Origin: Martinezella rhizogenes
GTDB taxonomy: Bacteria; Pseudomonadota; Alphaproteobacteria; Rhizobiales; Rhizobiaceae
DNA: 64,000 nt
Direction: 5' to 3'
NCBI GenBank assembly: GCA_013322215.1
Contig: JAAMEZ010000021.1
Location: 1-64,000 of the forward strand
The notes under the pieces were generated by a model. It was not told where the DNA came from. It made no database searches and saw nothing but the letters and a program-made list of their open reading frames with translations. The stretch's first letter is position 1. Each line of letters begins with the position of its first letter. The position numbers and the translations under genes were made by a program. This document shows positions 17,694 to 26,759 of this stretch, piece after piece.

Positions 17694-18782
17694 ATGAATC
17701 GGATGCTATCCAAAATCGGTGTTGCCGCGGCGGCGGCGGAAGCGAAGCTCACGTCCGCTTTGATTTACATTCCCTGCCTTGACGTGGGCATTACCCGAAA
17801 GCCGGGAAAGCATGGATTTGTCTACTATTCGCCTAGCGGACGCCGGATTGTGGGTCGTTCCGAGGTCGCGCGCCTGGACGCATTGGCGGTACCTCCTGCC
17901 TATACGAATGTCGTGATCTCCACGAATCCTCTGTCCCATCTTCAGGCTATTGGTACGGATGCGCGGGGTCGCAAACAATATCGCTATCATCCGGATTGGC
18001 AGTCCGAACGAGACCGCGCGAAGTTCGACCGTCTCGTGGATTTCGCGGACGGCCTTCCGAATCTCCGGCAGCGGGTCGACGGAGATTTGCGCTCCCGAGG
18101 TCTGACTATGGAAAAGGCTCTGGCGACCGTCGTCTGGATGCTGGACAATCTTTACATTCGGATCGGCAATGCGGCATACGCCGAAGCAAATCGATCATAC
18201 GGGCTCACCACACTCAAAAGCCGGCATGTGCAGGTGGAAGGTTCAGCAGTCAAATTTCGCTTTAAGGGCAAATCCGGCAAGGAATGGAATCTGGTCCACT
18301 ACGACCGCCGCATCGCCAATGTCGTGCGATGCCTGCAAGAACTGCCGGGACAGCAGCTCTTCAAATACATCTGCGATGAAAATGACTGCCGCCAGATCTC
18401 GTCACAGGACGTCAACGCCTACATCCAGGAGACAGTTGGGACTGACTTCAGCTCGCGCCAGTTCAGGACCTGGGGCGCGACCTGCATGGCTGTCGCGATT
18501 TTGGCTCCCCTCGACGTCGAGGCCTCCGAGCGGGCGATAGCGCGCCAAATCAATGATGCGGCCGATGCGGTGGCCTCAAGACTCGTCAACACCCGTTCCG
18601 TCTGCAAGTCCTCCTACATCCACCCGGCGGTCTTCGAAGATTTCAGGGCGGGCGTGCTTGGTGATGTCCTCAAGTTTAGGACAAGGAGCGAACGGCTTTC
18701 GCAGTGGATGGATTTGGAAGAAATTCGGGTTCACCGATGGCTCAAGAGCCGGACGACAGACCGCGTCCTTCCGCATAGCTGA
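17694..18782 (+). CDS. DNA topoisomerase IB (poxvirus-like)
   Basis: 362-aa eukaryote/poxvirus-type IB topoisomerase, which relaxes supercoils through a 3'-phosphotyrosyl intermediate. The N-terminal domain contains GRKQYRYHPDWQSERDRAKF. The catalytic domain has IRIGNAAYAEANRSYGLTTL, the lysine hairpin FRFKGKSGKEW, FRTWGATCMA and the nucleophile Tyr308 in CKSSYIHPAVFEDF. Length is normal for bacterial members. There is no ribosome site before the ATG, consistent with leaderless translation from the promoter 8 nt upstream; an ATG 9 bp downstream is an alternative. It converges on katE across a strong hairpin. Stress-induced topoisomerase IB has been noted in bacteria with EcfG systems. Confidence 0.92.
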   Translation: MNRMLSKIGVAAAAAEAKLTSALIYIPCLDVGITRKPGKHGFVYYSPSGRRIVGRSEVARLDALAVPPAYTNVVISTNPLSHLQAIGTDARGRKQYRYHPDWQSERDRAKFDRLVDFADGLPNLRQRVDGDLRSRGLTMEKALATVVWMLDNLYIRIGNAAYAEANRSYGLTTLKSRHVQVEGSAVKFRFKGKSGKEWNLVHYDRRIANVVRCLQELPGQQLFKYICDENDCRQISSQDVNAYIQETVGTDFSSRQFRTWGATCMAVAILAPLDVEASERAIARQINDAADAVASRLVNTRSVCKSSYIHPAVFEDFRAGVLGDVLKFRTRSERLSQWMDLEEIRVHRWLKSRTTDRVLPHS

Positions 18783-18784
18783 AC

Positions 18785-18817
18785 GACACCTGCCGATCAG
18801 AGGGCTCGGCAGGTGTC
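18785..18817. terminator. Bidirectional hairpin between topoisomerase IB and katE
   Basis: Perfect 12-bp inverted repeat GACACCTGCCGA / TCGGCAGGTGTC with a 9-nt loop, immediately after the topoisomerase stop and 52 bp past the katE stop on the other strand. It has no T-tract but is positioned as a shared terminator. Confidence 0.7.
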
Positions 18818-18868
18818 GCCCTGGTCGCCGACGGAGGCATTATCGGCGACATCAAGGATGCGCGGCAA

Positions 18869-20962
18869 TCAAGCAAGCATTCGAATACGGGGCTCGCGGT
18901 CCCAATATCGCTTGGAAGCTGCCCCGATGAAGGAGCCGAGATCCACGATGCCGGCATCAGGTTGAATGCCGGCCTTATCGAACAGCGGTTTGACTGCCGC
19001 GTCATGGCCGATCGCCTTCAAGTGCCCGAATGCGTCCATCACCCATTGTATGGCCGCTCCCTCATTCATCAAGGACGCTGCTCCTTCCTTGGAAAGGATG
19101 ACGGCGATTGCGTCGAAAAGTTGCGATGGCGAACCGAACAATTGACCGTCGGCGCGGATCGTATTGCCGTCGGAAAGTTTCGTTTCCCCGACTTTCGGCG
19201 CCACGATAAAGGGTTTTGCCTTGGCAGCGTTCAGGGCATCGACGAGATCGGAGATCGCCTTGGCGTCGCTTCCCGCGGCGATCAGGATTCCGATCTGGCG
19301 CCCTTCCAACGTCTCTTTCATGTTCCTGTGAATGGAGAGGGCCATAGATGCATCGAGTTCGATCGGTTCGCGCGCCGGCGAGTTCCTGGTCGGCCCGACA
19401 AGCCCCAGGCCTGCGGCAACCCGACTGGCGAGGCTGGTGTCAACATTCATCAGGTTTCCGACCATGCGTGGCGGCACATGCTGCAATTGTACCTTTGACA
19501 ATTCGAAGACGAAGGCTGATGCGATGTGAGCCTGCTCGGACGGTGTCTGAGATTTCCAAAAGAGACGCGCCTGGCTGTAATGATCGGCAAAGAGTTCGGC
19601 GCGCACGCGCAGCTTGTCGCCGTGTTCACCTTCATCTGCCTGATGCTCATAGGTACCGAAACCCGTCACCGGACATTCGCGCGGTCCGCTGTTTTCGCCG
19701 CTCTCACCAAGGCTGTTCGGTTCGTAGTTGGCGCGGCCTTTCGGGATCTGCATTTGCATCTGCCCATCGCGCTGGAAATTCATGACGGGGCATTTGGGGG
19801 CGTTGATCGGCAACTGATGGAAATTGGCTGTCCCGAGACGGGATTTCTGCGTGTCGAGGTAACTGAACAGACGCCCCTGCAGCAGGGGATCGTTGGTGAA
19901 ATCGACCCCCGGCACGATGTTGGCCGGGCAGAACGCTACCTGTTCGGTCTCGGCAAAGAAATTGTCCGGATTGCGATCAAGGACGAGGCGCCCGACCATT
20001 CTCAGCGGCAGAACTTCTTCGGGAATGATCTTGGTGGGGTCCAGAACATCGTAGGGAAGGCTTTCGGCAAAGGCTTCATCGAATAGCTGCAAACCCAATT
20101 CCCATTCCGGGAAATGCCCGGCGGCGATCGCCTCGAAGAGATCGCGGCGATGATAGTCGTTGTCGGCCGCCTGCAACTTCAGTGCCTCGTCCCAGACCAG
20201 CGATTGAATCCCGAGTTTCGGCCTCCAGTGAAACTTTACAAATGTCGACTTGCCCGCTTCGTTGACGAAGCGAAAAGTGTGAACGCCGAATCCTTGCATC
20301 ATGCGCAGCGAACGGGGAATGGCGCGATCCGACATCGTCCACATCAGCATATGTGTGGATTCCGGCATCAACGACGCCCAGTCCCAGAAGGTGTCATGGG
20401 CGGAGGCGGCCTGCGGATAGGCTCTGTCGGCTTCCATCTTCACGGCATGGACGAGGTCTGGAAACTTCATCGCATCCTGAATGAAGAACACCGGGATATT
20501 GTTGCCGACCAGGTCCCAATTGCCGTGCTTGGTATAGAACTTCACCGCAAAGCCGCGGACATCGCGCGGTGTGTCCACTGAGCCGGCGCCGCCGGCAACG
20601 GTGGAGAAGCGGACGAAAACCGGCGTTTTTTCGCCTTTGCGCTGAAAAAGATCGGCGCTCGTGATGTCCGAAAGCGGCTCATAAAGCTCGAAGAAGCCGT
20701 GCGCGGCCGAACCGCGAGCATGCACGATCCTTTCGGGAATGCGCTCGTGGTCGAAATGGAAGATCTTTTCACGCAGGATGAAGTCTTCAAGCAGCGTCGG
20801 GCCGCGTGTACCGGATTTCAGGCTGTTCTGATTGTCCGAAACCCGGATGCCCTGATTGGTCGTCAGATGCTCCGCGCCGTCATGAGGACCGCTTTCGGGG
20901 ATGTGCTGATGTGTCTCGCCGCCGCTGCCGCGTGAAGTTTCGAAGCTCTTTTCCGTCGCCAT
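18869..20962 (-). CDS. katE: Large-subunit monofunctional catalase (HPII type)
   Basis: 697-aa clade 2 catalase that degrades hydrogen peroxide. The catalytic His is H81 in [19 protein letters not shown], the distal Asn lies in [11 protein letters not shown], and the proximal heme Tyr in [15 protein letters not shown]. Residues from about 560 form the flavodoxin/DJ-1-like C-terminal domain ([20 protein letters not shown]) that only large catalases carry. The N-terminal 50 residues are polar, as in HPII. AAGGAGGA lies 5 nt before the ATG. The upstream GGAAC-N16-GGTT site suggests stress-sigma control, matching the stationary-phase regulation usual for katE. Confidence 0.95.
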   Translation of the reverse strand: MATEKSFETSRGSGGETHQHIPESGPHDGAEHLTTNQGIRVSDNQNSLKSGTRGPTLLEDFILREKIFHFDHERIPERIVHARGSAAHGFFELYEPLSDITSADLFQRKGEKTPVFVRFSTVAGGAGSVDTPRDVRGFAVKFYTKHGNWDLVGNNIPVFFIQDAMKFPDLVHAVKMEADRAYPQAASAHDTFWDWASLMPESTHMLMWTMSDRAIPRSLRMMQGFGVHTFRFVNEAGKSTFVKFHWRPKLGIQSLVWDEALKLQAADNDYHRRDLFEAIAAGHFPEWELGLQLFDEAFAESLPYDVLDPTKIIPEEVLPLRMVGRLVLDRNPDNFFAETEQVAFCPANIVPGVDFTNDPLLQGRLFSYLDTQKSRLGTANFHQLPINAPKCPVMNFQRDGQMQMQIPKGRANYEPNSLGESGENSGPRECPVTGFGTYEHQADEGEHGDKLRVRAELFADHYSQARLFWKSQTPSEQAHIASAFVFELSKVQLQHVPPRMVGNLMNVDTSLASRVAAGLGLVGPTRNSPAREPIELDASMALSIHRNMKETLEGRQIGILIAAGSDAKAISDLVDALNAAKAKPFIVAPKVGETKLSDGNTIRADGQLFGSPSQLFDAIAVILSKEGAASLMNEGAAIQWVMDAFGHLKAIGHDAAVKPLFDKAGIQPDAGIVDLGSFIGAASKRYWDREPRIRMLA

Positions 20963-20996
20963 GATATCCTCCTTTTGCCACCGGAACCGCTGACCG

Positions 20997-21021
20997 AACC
21001 TTTCCCGGTCCGTAATGTTCC
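20997..21021 (-). promoter_or_regulatory. EcfG-like promoter for katE
   Basis: Minus strand GGAAC (21021-21017), 16 nt, GGTT (21000-20997). One mismatch; the same GGTT variant precedes the SDR gene. Confidence 0.6.
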
Positions 21022-21050
21022 TGCTGTCTGGAGGTTGACGGTCGAGAATC

Positions 21051-21488
21051 TCAAAGCTCGATCAGTGCGATGCCGAGATCGCTTTGATGTCGGCGATGCA
21101 GCTCAACTGGCGTTTCGACGATGGTTGCTTCCAAGGTCGGGTGCACGATGCCTTCGAGGAAGTGACCGCCGCGCGTTAAACCATCCTTGAGGCCGAGGAC
21201 AGCATGGAGATGGAGGCTCGCCTTGCCATCATCGCCCATCGCAATATCACCGATCAGGCTGAGTACCTCGCATTGCTCGGCAACGGGGATCTTGCGATAG
21301 CTGCGACCGGCAAAATCGAACCAGCCGACGGTCGCCCTTTCAAAGGCACCGATTGCGGTGATCGAAGCCGCGGTCAAACCCTGTTCGGTTGCGAATGCGG
21401 CAAGCGTGGAGAATGCCTCTTCATTCGTGTCGAGAACGACGACATAGGTCCTTTGCCCGCTTTGAAGTTCGATTTTCTTATGATGCAT
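21051..21488 (-). CDS. PPC-domain (DUF296) protein
   Basis: 145-aa single-domain PPC/DUF296 protein. Conserved blocks are [17 protein letters not shown] near residue 50, then [12 protein letters not shown] and [17 protein letters not shown] near the end. In plants the domain sits behind AT-hooks; the free-standing bacterial proteins form trimers of unknown function. The ATG at 21488 has GGAGGC 7 nt upstream, so the 27-residue N-terminal extension possible in this frame is rejected. It is divergent from the SDR gene, with back-to-back GGAAC elements between them. Confidence 0.85.
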   Translation of the reverse strand: MHHKKIELQSGQRTYVVVLDTNEEAFSTLAAFATEQGLTAASITAIGAFERATVGWFDFAGRSYRKIPVAEQCEVLSLIGDIAMGDDGKASLHLHAVLGLKDGLTRGGHFLEGIVHPTLEATIVETPVELHRRHQSDLGIALIEL

Positions 21489-21607
21489 GGCATCGCCTCC
21501 ATGTTGGCTATCACGATTTGCGCGTGCCGAGGCTGCTCCTGCCGTTGATGGCAGCCCCGGCACATTCATTTGCCGACCTCAGGAAGCATCGCAAGGTCGA
21601 CGGGTGA

Positions 21608-21632
21608 AACAAAGTCGGGGCTCGAAGGTTCC
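21608..21632 (-). promoter_or_regulatory. EcfG-like promoter for the PPC gene
   Basis: Minus strand GGAAC (21632-21628), 16 nt, TGTT (21611-21608). Confidence 0.5.
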
Positions 21633-21679
21633 GCTGGGTGACACAATGCCTTCTTGGTCGAGAATTCTACATTGCGACA

Positions 21680-21704
21680 GGAACCGTGAGGCCTTGCGAA
21701 GGTT
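21680..21704 (+). promoter_or_regulatory. EcfG-like promoter for the SDR gene
   Basis: GGAAC (21680-21684), 16 nt, GGTT (21701-21704), 46 bp before the SDR start. Confidence 0.6.
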
Positions 21705-21750
21705 AGAGGGCAAATGATCCGAGCGAAACCACCCGACAAGGAGGAAACGC

Positions 21751-22608
21751 ATGTCCACATATCCGAAACCGCCATTTTCGTCACAGCAGCAGCCCATGCC
21801 AGGCTATACGGCTGCCATGCACCCGACGCCCGATCATGGCGAAAGGACGTATCGCGGATCGGGCAGGCTTGCTGGCAAGAAGGCTGTCATCACCGGCGGT
21901 GACAGCGGCATCGGCCGCGCGGTCGCGATCGCCTTTGCGCGCGAGGGCGCCGATATCCTGATCGCTTATCTGAGTGAGGACGACGATGCTCGCGAGACCG
22001 AAAAATGGGTCGAGGATGCCGGCCGCAAGGCTGTATTGGTAGCCGGGGATATTCAGGAGCCCAACCATTGCCGAGACATCATCGAAAAGGCGGTGACTGA
22101 ACTTGGAGGGATCGACATTCTTGTCAACAATGCCGCGCATCAGGCGACATTTCACGATATCGGCGATATCACTGACGAGGAGTGGGAACTGACCTTCAAG
22201 GTCAATATCCATGCGATGTTCTATCTGACCAAGGCGGCCGTACCGCACATGAAACCGGGCAGCGCCATCATCAATACGGCGTCGATCAACTCGGATACTC
22301 CGAACCCGACTTTGCTCGCCTATGCCACCACGAAAGGGGCTATCCAGAATTTCACCGCCGGGCTGGCGCAATTGCTCGCGGAAAAGCACATTCGCGCCAA
22401 TGCCGTCGCGCCCGGACCTATCTGGACGCCACTGATCCCTTCTACGATGACGTCGGAGGCGGTCGAGAATTTTGGAAAACAGGTGCCGATGAAGCGACCG
22501 GGTCAACCGGCTGAACTGGCGACGACCTATGTCATGCTCGCCGATCCGCTCTCCAGCTATGTTTCCGGCGCCACCATCGCCGTCACCGGAGGCAAGCCTA
22601 TCCTTTGA
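21751..22608 (+). CDS. Short-chain dehydrogenase/reductase, YghA/YhdF-like
   Basis: 285-aa classical SDR with an N-terminal extension of about 40 residues (MSTYPKPPFSSQQQPMPGYT), which is typical of the YghA-like stress group. The cofactor motif is TGGDSGIGRAVA (about 48-59). The downstream NNAA motif is in DILVNNAAHQ, the catalytic Ser lies in INTASINS and the Tyr/Lys pair in YATTK. The substrate is unknown; some relatives reduce aldehydes using NADPH. GGAGG is 6 nt upstream of the ATG. Confidence 0.9.
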   Translation: MSTYPKPPFSSQQQPMPGYTAAMHPTPDHGERTYRGSGRLAGKKAVITGGDSGIGRAVAIAFAREGADILIAYLSEDDDARETEKWVEDAGRKAVLVAGDIQEPNHCRDIIEKAVTELGGIDILVNNAAHQATFHDIGDITDEEWELTFKVNIHAMFYLTKAAVPHMKPGSAIINTASINSDTPNPTLLAYATTKGAIQNFTAGLAQLLAEKHIRANAVAPGPIWTPLIPSTMTSEAVENFGKQVPMKRPGQPAELATTYVMLADPLSSYVSGATIAVTGGKPIL

Positions 22609-22631
22609 TTTCGGCCAAGGTGCTCATTGCA

Positions 22632-22656
22632 GGAACATTCCGGGCGGGAAGCGGTT
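22632..22656 (+). promoter_or_regulatory. EcfG-like promoter for two small hydrophilic genes
   Basis: GGAAC (22632-22636), 16 nt, GGTT (22653-22656), 69 bp before the first small gene. Confidence 0.5.
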
Positions 22657-22725
22657 CGATCTTGTCGGTTCGCTGATGACGTAGATCATCCATAGCTTCC
22701 AGCGAAAAGATGACAGGAGGAAATG

Positions 22726-22908
22726 ATGAACAGCAGACCACCACCGGTTCCCGAGGAAAATCGAAGCGATAAGGGTGTCGGCGATCATGCCAAACCATCG
22801 ATATCCGATCCCCATAAGCCTGACATGTCCGTCGATCCCGACAAGAAGGGTCAGCAGGGAAATAGCAGGATCAACACCAGTCACCAGGGCCACCAACAGG
22901 ATCGATAG
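22726..22908 (+). CDS. Small hydrophilic protein, unknown
   Basis: 60-aa protein, MNSRPPPVPEENRSDKGVGD at the start, rich in Pro, Asp, Lys, Gly and His with almost no hydrophobic core, so it is probably disordered. Two ATG codons overlap at 22723 and 22726; the second has the better spacing (5 nt) from AGGAGG at 22715-22720. The next small gene begins 10 bp after its stop. Composition resembles hydrophilin-like stress proteins, which is inference only. Confidence 0.6.
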   Translation: MNSRPPPVPEENRSDKGVGDHAKPSISDPHKPDMSVDPDKKGQQGNSRINTSHQGHQQDR

Positions 22909-22918
22909 GGAGGTGCCA

Positions 22919-23116
22919 ATGTCCACGTCGACCAAAACACCAGCCAGCATTCGCCAGGGCGGTCCCGGAGCATCCCATGAAAATGCCAAGGCGCCCTTGA
23001 ACATTTCTAAGCCGCCGGCCGAGCCCGACAAGCGAGACCGCAGCAAGGTTTCGGGCGGAGGCGGCGAGCGAGATCGCCATCATAGCCACGATCCCAAGCG
23101 CAAAGGTGGCAAATAG
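22919..23116 (+). CDS. Small basic disordered protein, unknown
   Basis: 65-aa protein beginning MSTSTKTPASIRQGGPGASH, rich in Lys, Arg, Gly, Pro and His, with no predicted globular core. GGGAGG at 22908-22913 overlaps the end of the preceding small gene and sets the ATG at 22919. It probably shares a transcript with that gene; a nested inverted repeat follows 9 bp after the stop. No family recognised. Confidence 0.55.
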   Translation: MSTSTKTPASIRQGGPGASHENAKAPLNISKPPAEPDKRDRSKVSGGGGERDRHHSHDPKRKGGK

Positions 23117-23124
23117 GCAAGCTA

Positions 23125-23183
23125 GGGCTGAATTTCCGCTCACTTCGAAGCCGAGCGGAAATCCCGATGCCTCAATTCAGCCC
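23125..23183 (+). terminator. Nested inverted repeats, probable terminator
   Basis: An outer 10-bp pair (GGGCTGAATT 23125-23134 / AATTCAGCCC 23174-23183) overlaps an inner 10-bp pair (ATTTCCGCTC 23132-23141 / GAGCGGAAAT 23153-23162). The inner hairpin alone would be a stable terminator stem after the small genes. Confidence 0.5.
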
Positions 23184-23274
23184 AGGCCAGCTTGAACCGG
23201 CCGCCCGTTGGATTCCTCCTCGGAAGTTTGAGTTCAAGATTCGCCGTGGCCTCCAACGTTCGAGGCATTCGCCC

Positions 23275-23299
23275 GGAACAAAACATATCGATAAATGTT
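23275..23299 (+). promoter_or_regulatory. EcfG-like promoter for the DUF2231-sorbosone dehydrogenase operon
   Basis: GGAAC (23275-23279), 16 nt, TGTT (23296-23299), 42 bp before the DUF2231 start. Confidence 0.55.
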
Positions 23300-23341
23300 T
23301 GGCGGTGCTCTCTCGCAGGAATAAATATTGGAGACACCGAC

Positions 23342-23791
23342 ATGGTCGATCAAGATCTTCGGGCTATCGATCCGCTTCCACATCGCCCCATTCACTCGCT
23401 CATCATTCCAATCCCAATGGTTTGTTTCCTCGGGACATTGGCAACGGACCTGCCTTACTGGGGAACGGCTGAAATGATGTGGGCGGATGCCTCCGCATGG
23501 CTGCTTGCAGTTGGCTTGCTGTTCGGTTTGTTTGCCGCAATTGCCATGGTCATCGATGCTCTCGGCCGGCGCCTTTCCACGATGCGCGGGCCAGTCTGGC
23601 TATATTCGATCTCTAACGCTCTTATCCTTGTTCTGTCGTTCTTCAACGCGCTGGTTCACAGCAGGGATGCATGGACTTCCGTCGTTCCGACGGGCCTCAT
23701 TCTTTCATGCGTGGTGGTCGTGCTCGTTCTTTTCAGCGGCTGGATAAGGCAGGCATTGATTTACCGCAGAGGTCCAGGAGTTGAAAGATGA
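23342..23791 (+). CDS. DUF2231 membrane protein
   Basis: 149-aa inner-membrane protein of the DUF2231 family, with HRPIHSLIIPIPMVCFLGTL at its start and four hydrophobic helices ending near residue 140. In this family the conserved His-Pro segment and helices resemble small cytochrome-b-like modules, often encoded beside periplasmic quinoprotein-type enzymes. GGAG lies 8 nt before the ATG at 23342; a longer frame from 23192 is rejected. Its stop overlaps the next start as ATGA, indicating translational coupling with the sorbosone-dehydrogenase-like lipoprotein. Confidence 0.8.
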   Translation: MVDQDLRAIDPLPHRPIHSLIIPIPMVCFLGTLATDLPYWGTAEMMWADASAWLLAVGLLFGLFAAIAMVIDALGRRLSTMRGPVWLYSISNALILVLSFFNALVHSRDAWTSVVPTGLILSCVVVVLVLFSGWIRQALIYRRGPGVER

Positions 23792-25131
23792 ACATCAGGA
23801 CAGGTAAACCAACTGCGCCTCTCTCCTTCGCTGCGCTTATCTGCGGCACAATCCTCACGCTTTCTGGCTGCAGTCAGAACGAACAGGATCCGAAGGATCA
23901 GGTCGGACCAAATCCAATACTGCCGGCACAGACACAATATCTCATTCCGCCAATGCATGTCGCCAAGGTGATCGGCTGGCAAAACGGCGAAAAGCCGCAG
24001 GTAGCAGAAGGGCTGCAGATCAAGGCGCTGGCGACGGGATTGAAGCATCCGCGTTCGGTTTATGTGCTGCCGAACGGCGATGTTCTTGCCGTGGGATCCG
24101 TAGCGCCGCCGGCGGCGTCGATCAAACGCCCCAAGGATCTGATCATGGGCTGGATCGAGTCGATGGCGACATCTGCCGGCAACAACGAAGGAAGCAACCG
24201 CATAACCTTGTTGCGCGATGCCGATAGGGATGGGGTTGCCGAAACGAAGAGCGTTTTTCTTGATCATCTCGACTCCCCTTTCGGCGTTGCTCTTGTCGGT
24301 AGCGACCTTTATGTCGCGGAGACAGACAAGATCATGCGTTATCCGTATAAGACAGGGGAGACGAGCATCCCCGATCCGGGAACAAAACTTACCGATTTGC
24401 CAGGCGGTCCGATCAATCACCATTGGACGAAGAGCCTTGTCGCGAGCCCCGATGGGTCGCTGCTTTATGTCGGTGTCGGATCGAACAGCAATATCACCGA
24501 AAACGGCATACAGGCCGAAATGGACCGTGCCTCCATCTGGGAGGTTGACAGAGAAACGGGTCGCCATCGCATCTTCGCAGATGGGTTGAGAAATCCGAAT
24601 GGTCTTTCCTTCGAGCCGCAGACGCACGCCCTCTGGGCAGTCGTCAACGAGCGCGATGAACTAGGTCCCAATCTCGTGCCCGATTATATGACTTCGGTGA
24701 AAGAGGGCGGTTTCTACGGCTGGCCTTATAGCTATTTTGGCAAGAACGTCGATCCGAGGGTCATGCCGCAACGACCAGATCTGGTTGCGAAGGCGATCGT
24801 TCCGGATTACGCGCTGAGTTCGCATGTCGCGCCCCTGGGCATGGCCTTCTATACCGGTACCAGTTTGCCAGAGGCATATCACGGCGGTGCCTTCGTCGGG
24901 GAGCATGGGAGCTGGAATCGCCAGCAATTCAACGGCTACAAGGTCGTCTTCGTGCCATTTGCCGAGGGTCGACCCAAAGGCCTTCCGCAAGATGTCGTGA
25001 CCGGCTTTTTGAATGCCGACAACGAGGCGAGGGGCAGGCCGGTAGGCTTGGCGGTCGACAAAGCCGGCGCTTTGTTGGTTGCCGACGACGTCGGTAACAC
25101 GGTTTGGCGCGTTGCTGCGGCAGCGCCGTGA
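23788..25131 (+). CDS. Sorbosone dehydrogenase-like beta-propeller lipoprotein
   Basis: 447-aa exported protein with a lipoprotein signal (lipobox LTLSGC, Cys28). The mature part is a six-bladed propeller of the glucose/sorbosone dehydrogenase family. Typical blocks are LKHPRSVYVLPNGDVLAVGS, GGPINHHWTKSLVASPDGS, FADGLRNPNGLSFEP and VGEHGSWNRQQFNGYKV. Family enzymes use PQQ to oxidise sugars or aldehydes in the periplasm; whether this one binds PQQ is not known. It is coupled to the DUF2231 gene by an ATGA overlap, so the membrane protein may pass electrons onward (inference). Confidence 0.85.
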   Translation: MNIRTGKPTAPLSFAALICGTILTLSGCSQNEQDPKDQVGPNPILPAQTQYLIPPMHVAKVIGWQNGEKPQVAEGLQIKALATGLKHPRSVYVLPNGDVLAVGSVAPPAASIKRPKDLIMGWIESMATSAGNNEGSNRITLLRDADRDGVAETKSVFLDHLDSPFGVALVGSDLYVAETDKIMRYPYKTGETSIPDPGTKLTDLPGGPINHHWTKSLVASPDGSLLYVGVGSNSNITENGIQAEMDRASIWEVDRETGRHRIFADGLRNPNGLSFEPQTHALWAVVNERDELGPNLVPDYMTSVKEGGFYGWPYSYFGKNVDPRVMPQRPDLVAKAIVPDYALSSHVAPLGMAFYTGTSLPEAYHGGAFVGEHGSWNRQQFNGYKVVFVPFAEGRPKGLPQDVVTGFLNADNEARGRPVGLAVDKAGALLVADDVGNTVWRVAAAAP

Positions 25132-25357
25132 ATCCGATCATCAGGAATGTAGGAAGGGGAGGCCTAGCTCGCGTCCCGTGGGTGTCGGTAGGCCGTTGCT
25201 GAACAGCAATCCTCGGCTGGATGTGCGGTTTGATGTGAAGAAGGATCAGGCCATGCTGATGCCGGGCTAGTCTCACCGCAGCGAAGACCGCTTTGACAGG
25301 TATCAACCACTGCGTCATAATTTTCCGGTTTGAGAAATGTGGGGTCCGACTGACTTA

Positions 25358-25561
25358 TCAGCGGCCCTCGCGCGCCATCCTTTTCCGCATGGCTTTGCGA
25401 TGTCTATTGACGGCTTGCGCCTTTTCCCGAATACGTCGCTCCGACGGTTTTTCGTAGGCGCGCCGTTCCTTCATTTCCCGGAACAGGCCCTCGCGCTGCA
25501 TCTTTCGTTTCAGCACCTTGAGCGCCTGCTCTACATTGTTGTCTCTTACGAGAACCAGCAT
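25358..25561 (-). CDS. rpsU: 30S ribosomal protein S21
   Basis: 67-aa basic protein, [20 protein letters not shown] at the start and a run of Arg/Lys at the end: the complete S21 pattern. S21 sits near the anti-Shine-Dalgarno end of 16S rRNA and helps initiation. AAGGAG precedes the ATG by 8 nt. Rhizobial genomes often carry more than one S21 gene, and this copy lies among stress genes rather than in a ribosomal or dnaG-rpoD operon, so it is probably an accessory paralogue. Confidence 0.92.
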   Translation of the reverse strand: MLVLVRDNNVEQALKVLKRKMQREGLFREMKERRAYEKPSERRIREKAQAVNRHRKAMRKRMAREGR

Positions 25562-25601
25562 CTTGTTCTCCTTATTATCGCCAATGGTAAGTGGATGGCC
25601 G

Positions 25602-25757
25602 TCAATCGAGTTGCTCGGCGATCAGCTTTTGAAGCTCGCTGCGGGTCAGCAAACAGGGATAGGGCTTCCAGTTTTTGCTGTCAGGCCTCTTGTCAGCCTC
25701 ACCGAGCTCACGCGGTTTCACCGCCGCGGACGCGGCAATTAGATTTGGTTTGTTCAA
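25602..25757 (-). CDS. Small protein upstream of rpsU
   Basis: 51-aa frame with a TTG start, (M)[19 protein letters not shown] then [20 protein letters not shown] and a short helical tail ending IAEQLD. CTCCTC on the plus strand gives a GAGGAG ribosome site 6 nt before the start. Forty bp separate it from rpsU, so the two may be cotranscribed. The [14 protein letters not shown] stretch looks like a conserved motif, but no family is recognised. Confidence 0.5.
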   Translation of the reverse strand: MNKPNLIAASAAVKPRELGEADKRPDSKNWKPYPCLLTRSELQKLIAEQLD

Positions 25758-26003
25758 GAGAATCTCCTCAGCCGGCCATTGGGCCAGCCTTTAAGTCAAT
25801 GGATAGTGGAAACGCCCGTCACATTATCGAACGGAGGGCAAAGAACGGACCGCTTAAGGGACCAGGGCGATCAAGTCCTAATTGGCCATTGTAGTGCAAT
25901 GAGGGAGCGGAATCGCAGTTCTCGCAACAGTAGATGGGTACCGTACGGCGATGTTACAAGGAACAACCATTTTCCGAACTTCCAGGACATGCGACGCCGC
26001 ACG

Positions 26004-26501
26004 TCACACATCCGGCGGAATATGGGAATCGACACTGATCGTTTTCAGATTATTGTGAACCTTGACGACACCAGGGGTAGATAGCCCGAGAGCTTCCGCC
26101 TGTTCCGCAACCGCCTGCGTTTCGACACTGCCTTCTAATGTTACGACGCCGCGGTCTGCATGAACCTCAATGCTGTCCGCATCGATGTCTTCGCTCTCAA
26201 TGAGCCGTTCGGTAATCGTCGCTTCCAGTTCATCGTCATCGATGCGGCTGAGTGGAAGTGGCCCAATCGTGTGGGCCGTATCTTCTTCGAGCCCGTCCAC
26301 GTCTGCGGTATCCCCAATCACGCCCGAATTGGGTTCCTCGTCAAAATTTGCCGGGGTGGTGCCATATTCTCGATTTTCCGGATCGGGCGAACTCAAACCG
26401 CTCTCATCCGAATACGGCCAGCCATCGCGATTGTCGCGATCCTGATAGTCGCGATAATCCTCTTCTCGTGGCAGGATTTTGGATTTGCGAGGCTGCGTCA
26501 T
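26004..26501 (-). CDS. BON-domain protein
   Basis: 165-aa protein. The N-terminal 95 residues are acidic and low-complexity (REEDYRDYQDRDNRDGWPYS). A BON domain fills residues about 96-155: ELEATITERLIESEDIDADS and ADRGVVTLEGSVETQAVAEQ show the usual alpha/beta pattern. BON domains bind membranes or phospholipids and are found in osmotic-stress proteins such as OsmY. There is no signal peptide here, unlike OsmY. AAAGGAGA precedes the ATG at 26501; an upstream ATG at 26522 is rejected. Confidence 0.85.
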   Translation of the reverse strand: MTQPRKSKILPREEDYRDYQDRDNRDGWPYSDESGLSSPDPENREYGTTPANFDEEPNSGVIGDTADVDGLEEDTAHTIGPLPLSRIDDDELEATITERLIESEDIDADSIEVHADRGVVTLEGSVETQAVAEQAEALGLSTPGVVKVHNNLKTISVDSHIPPDV

Positions 26502-26585
26502 AGCCAATCTCCTTTGCTCCAACTCAGTAAACCGGTTAGCTCGGATTTTGTTTCACGGATGGCCATATCCGGATTTGCCGATCCG

Positions 26586-26735
26586 CTAGTGGTGCTTGAA
26601 ATACTGCACTTCGCGCTCATGCCTCTCGGCCGCCTCGCGGCTCTTGAAGGTTCCGAGGTTTTTGCGCTTGTGCGTCTTGGGATCGACCTTGCGTGAGTAA
26701 AGACGATATTCACCCGATTTTAGTTTGCGGATCAT
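26586..26735 (-). CDS. Small basic conserved-looking protein
   Basis: 49-aa protein, MIRKLKSGEYRLYSRKVDPK then THKRKNLGTFKSREAAERHE and a short C-terminal helix. The pattern of a basic beta hairpin followed by an AxxHEREVQYFK helix resembles a family of short proteins seen in many Rhizobiales (from memory, not checked). AAGGAG lies 8 nt before the ATG. A GGAAC-N16-AGTT site is 25 bp upstream. It may share a transcript with the BON gene, 84 bp downstream. Confidence 0.7.
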   Translation of the reverse strand: MIRKLKSGEYRLYSRKVDPKTHKRKNLGTFKSREAAERHEREVQYFKHH

Positions 26736-26759
26736 GGCAGCTTCTCCTTCCAGGGATAT

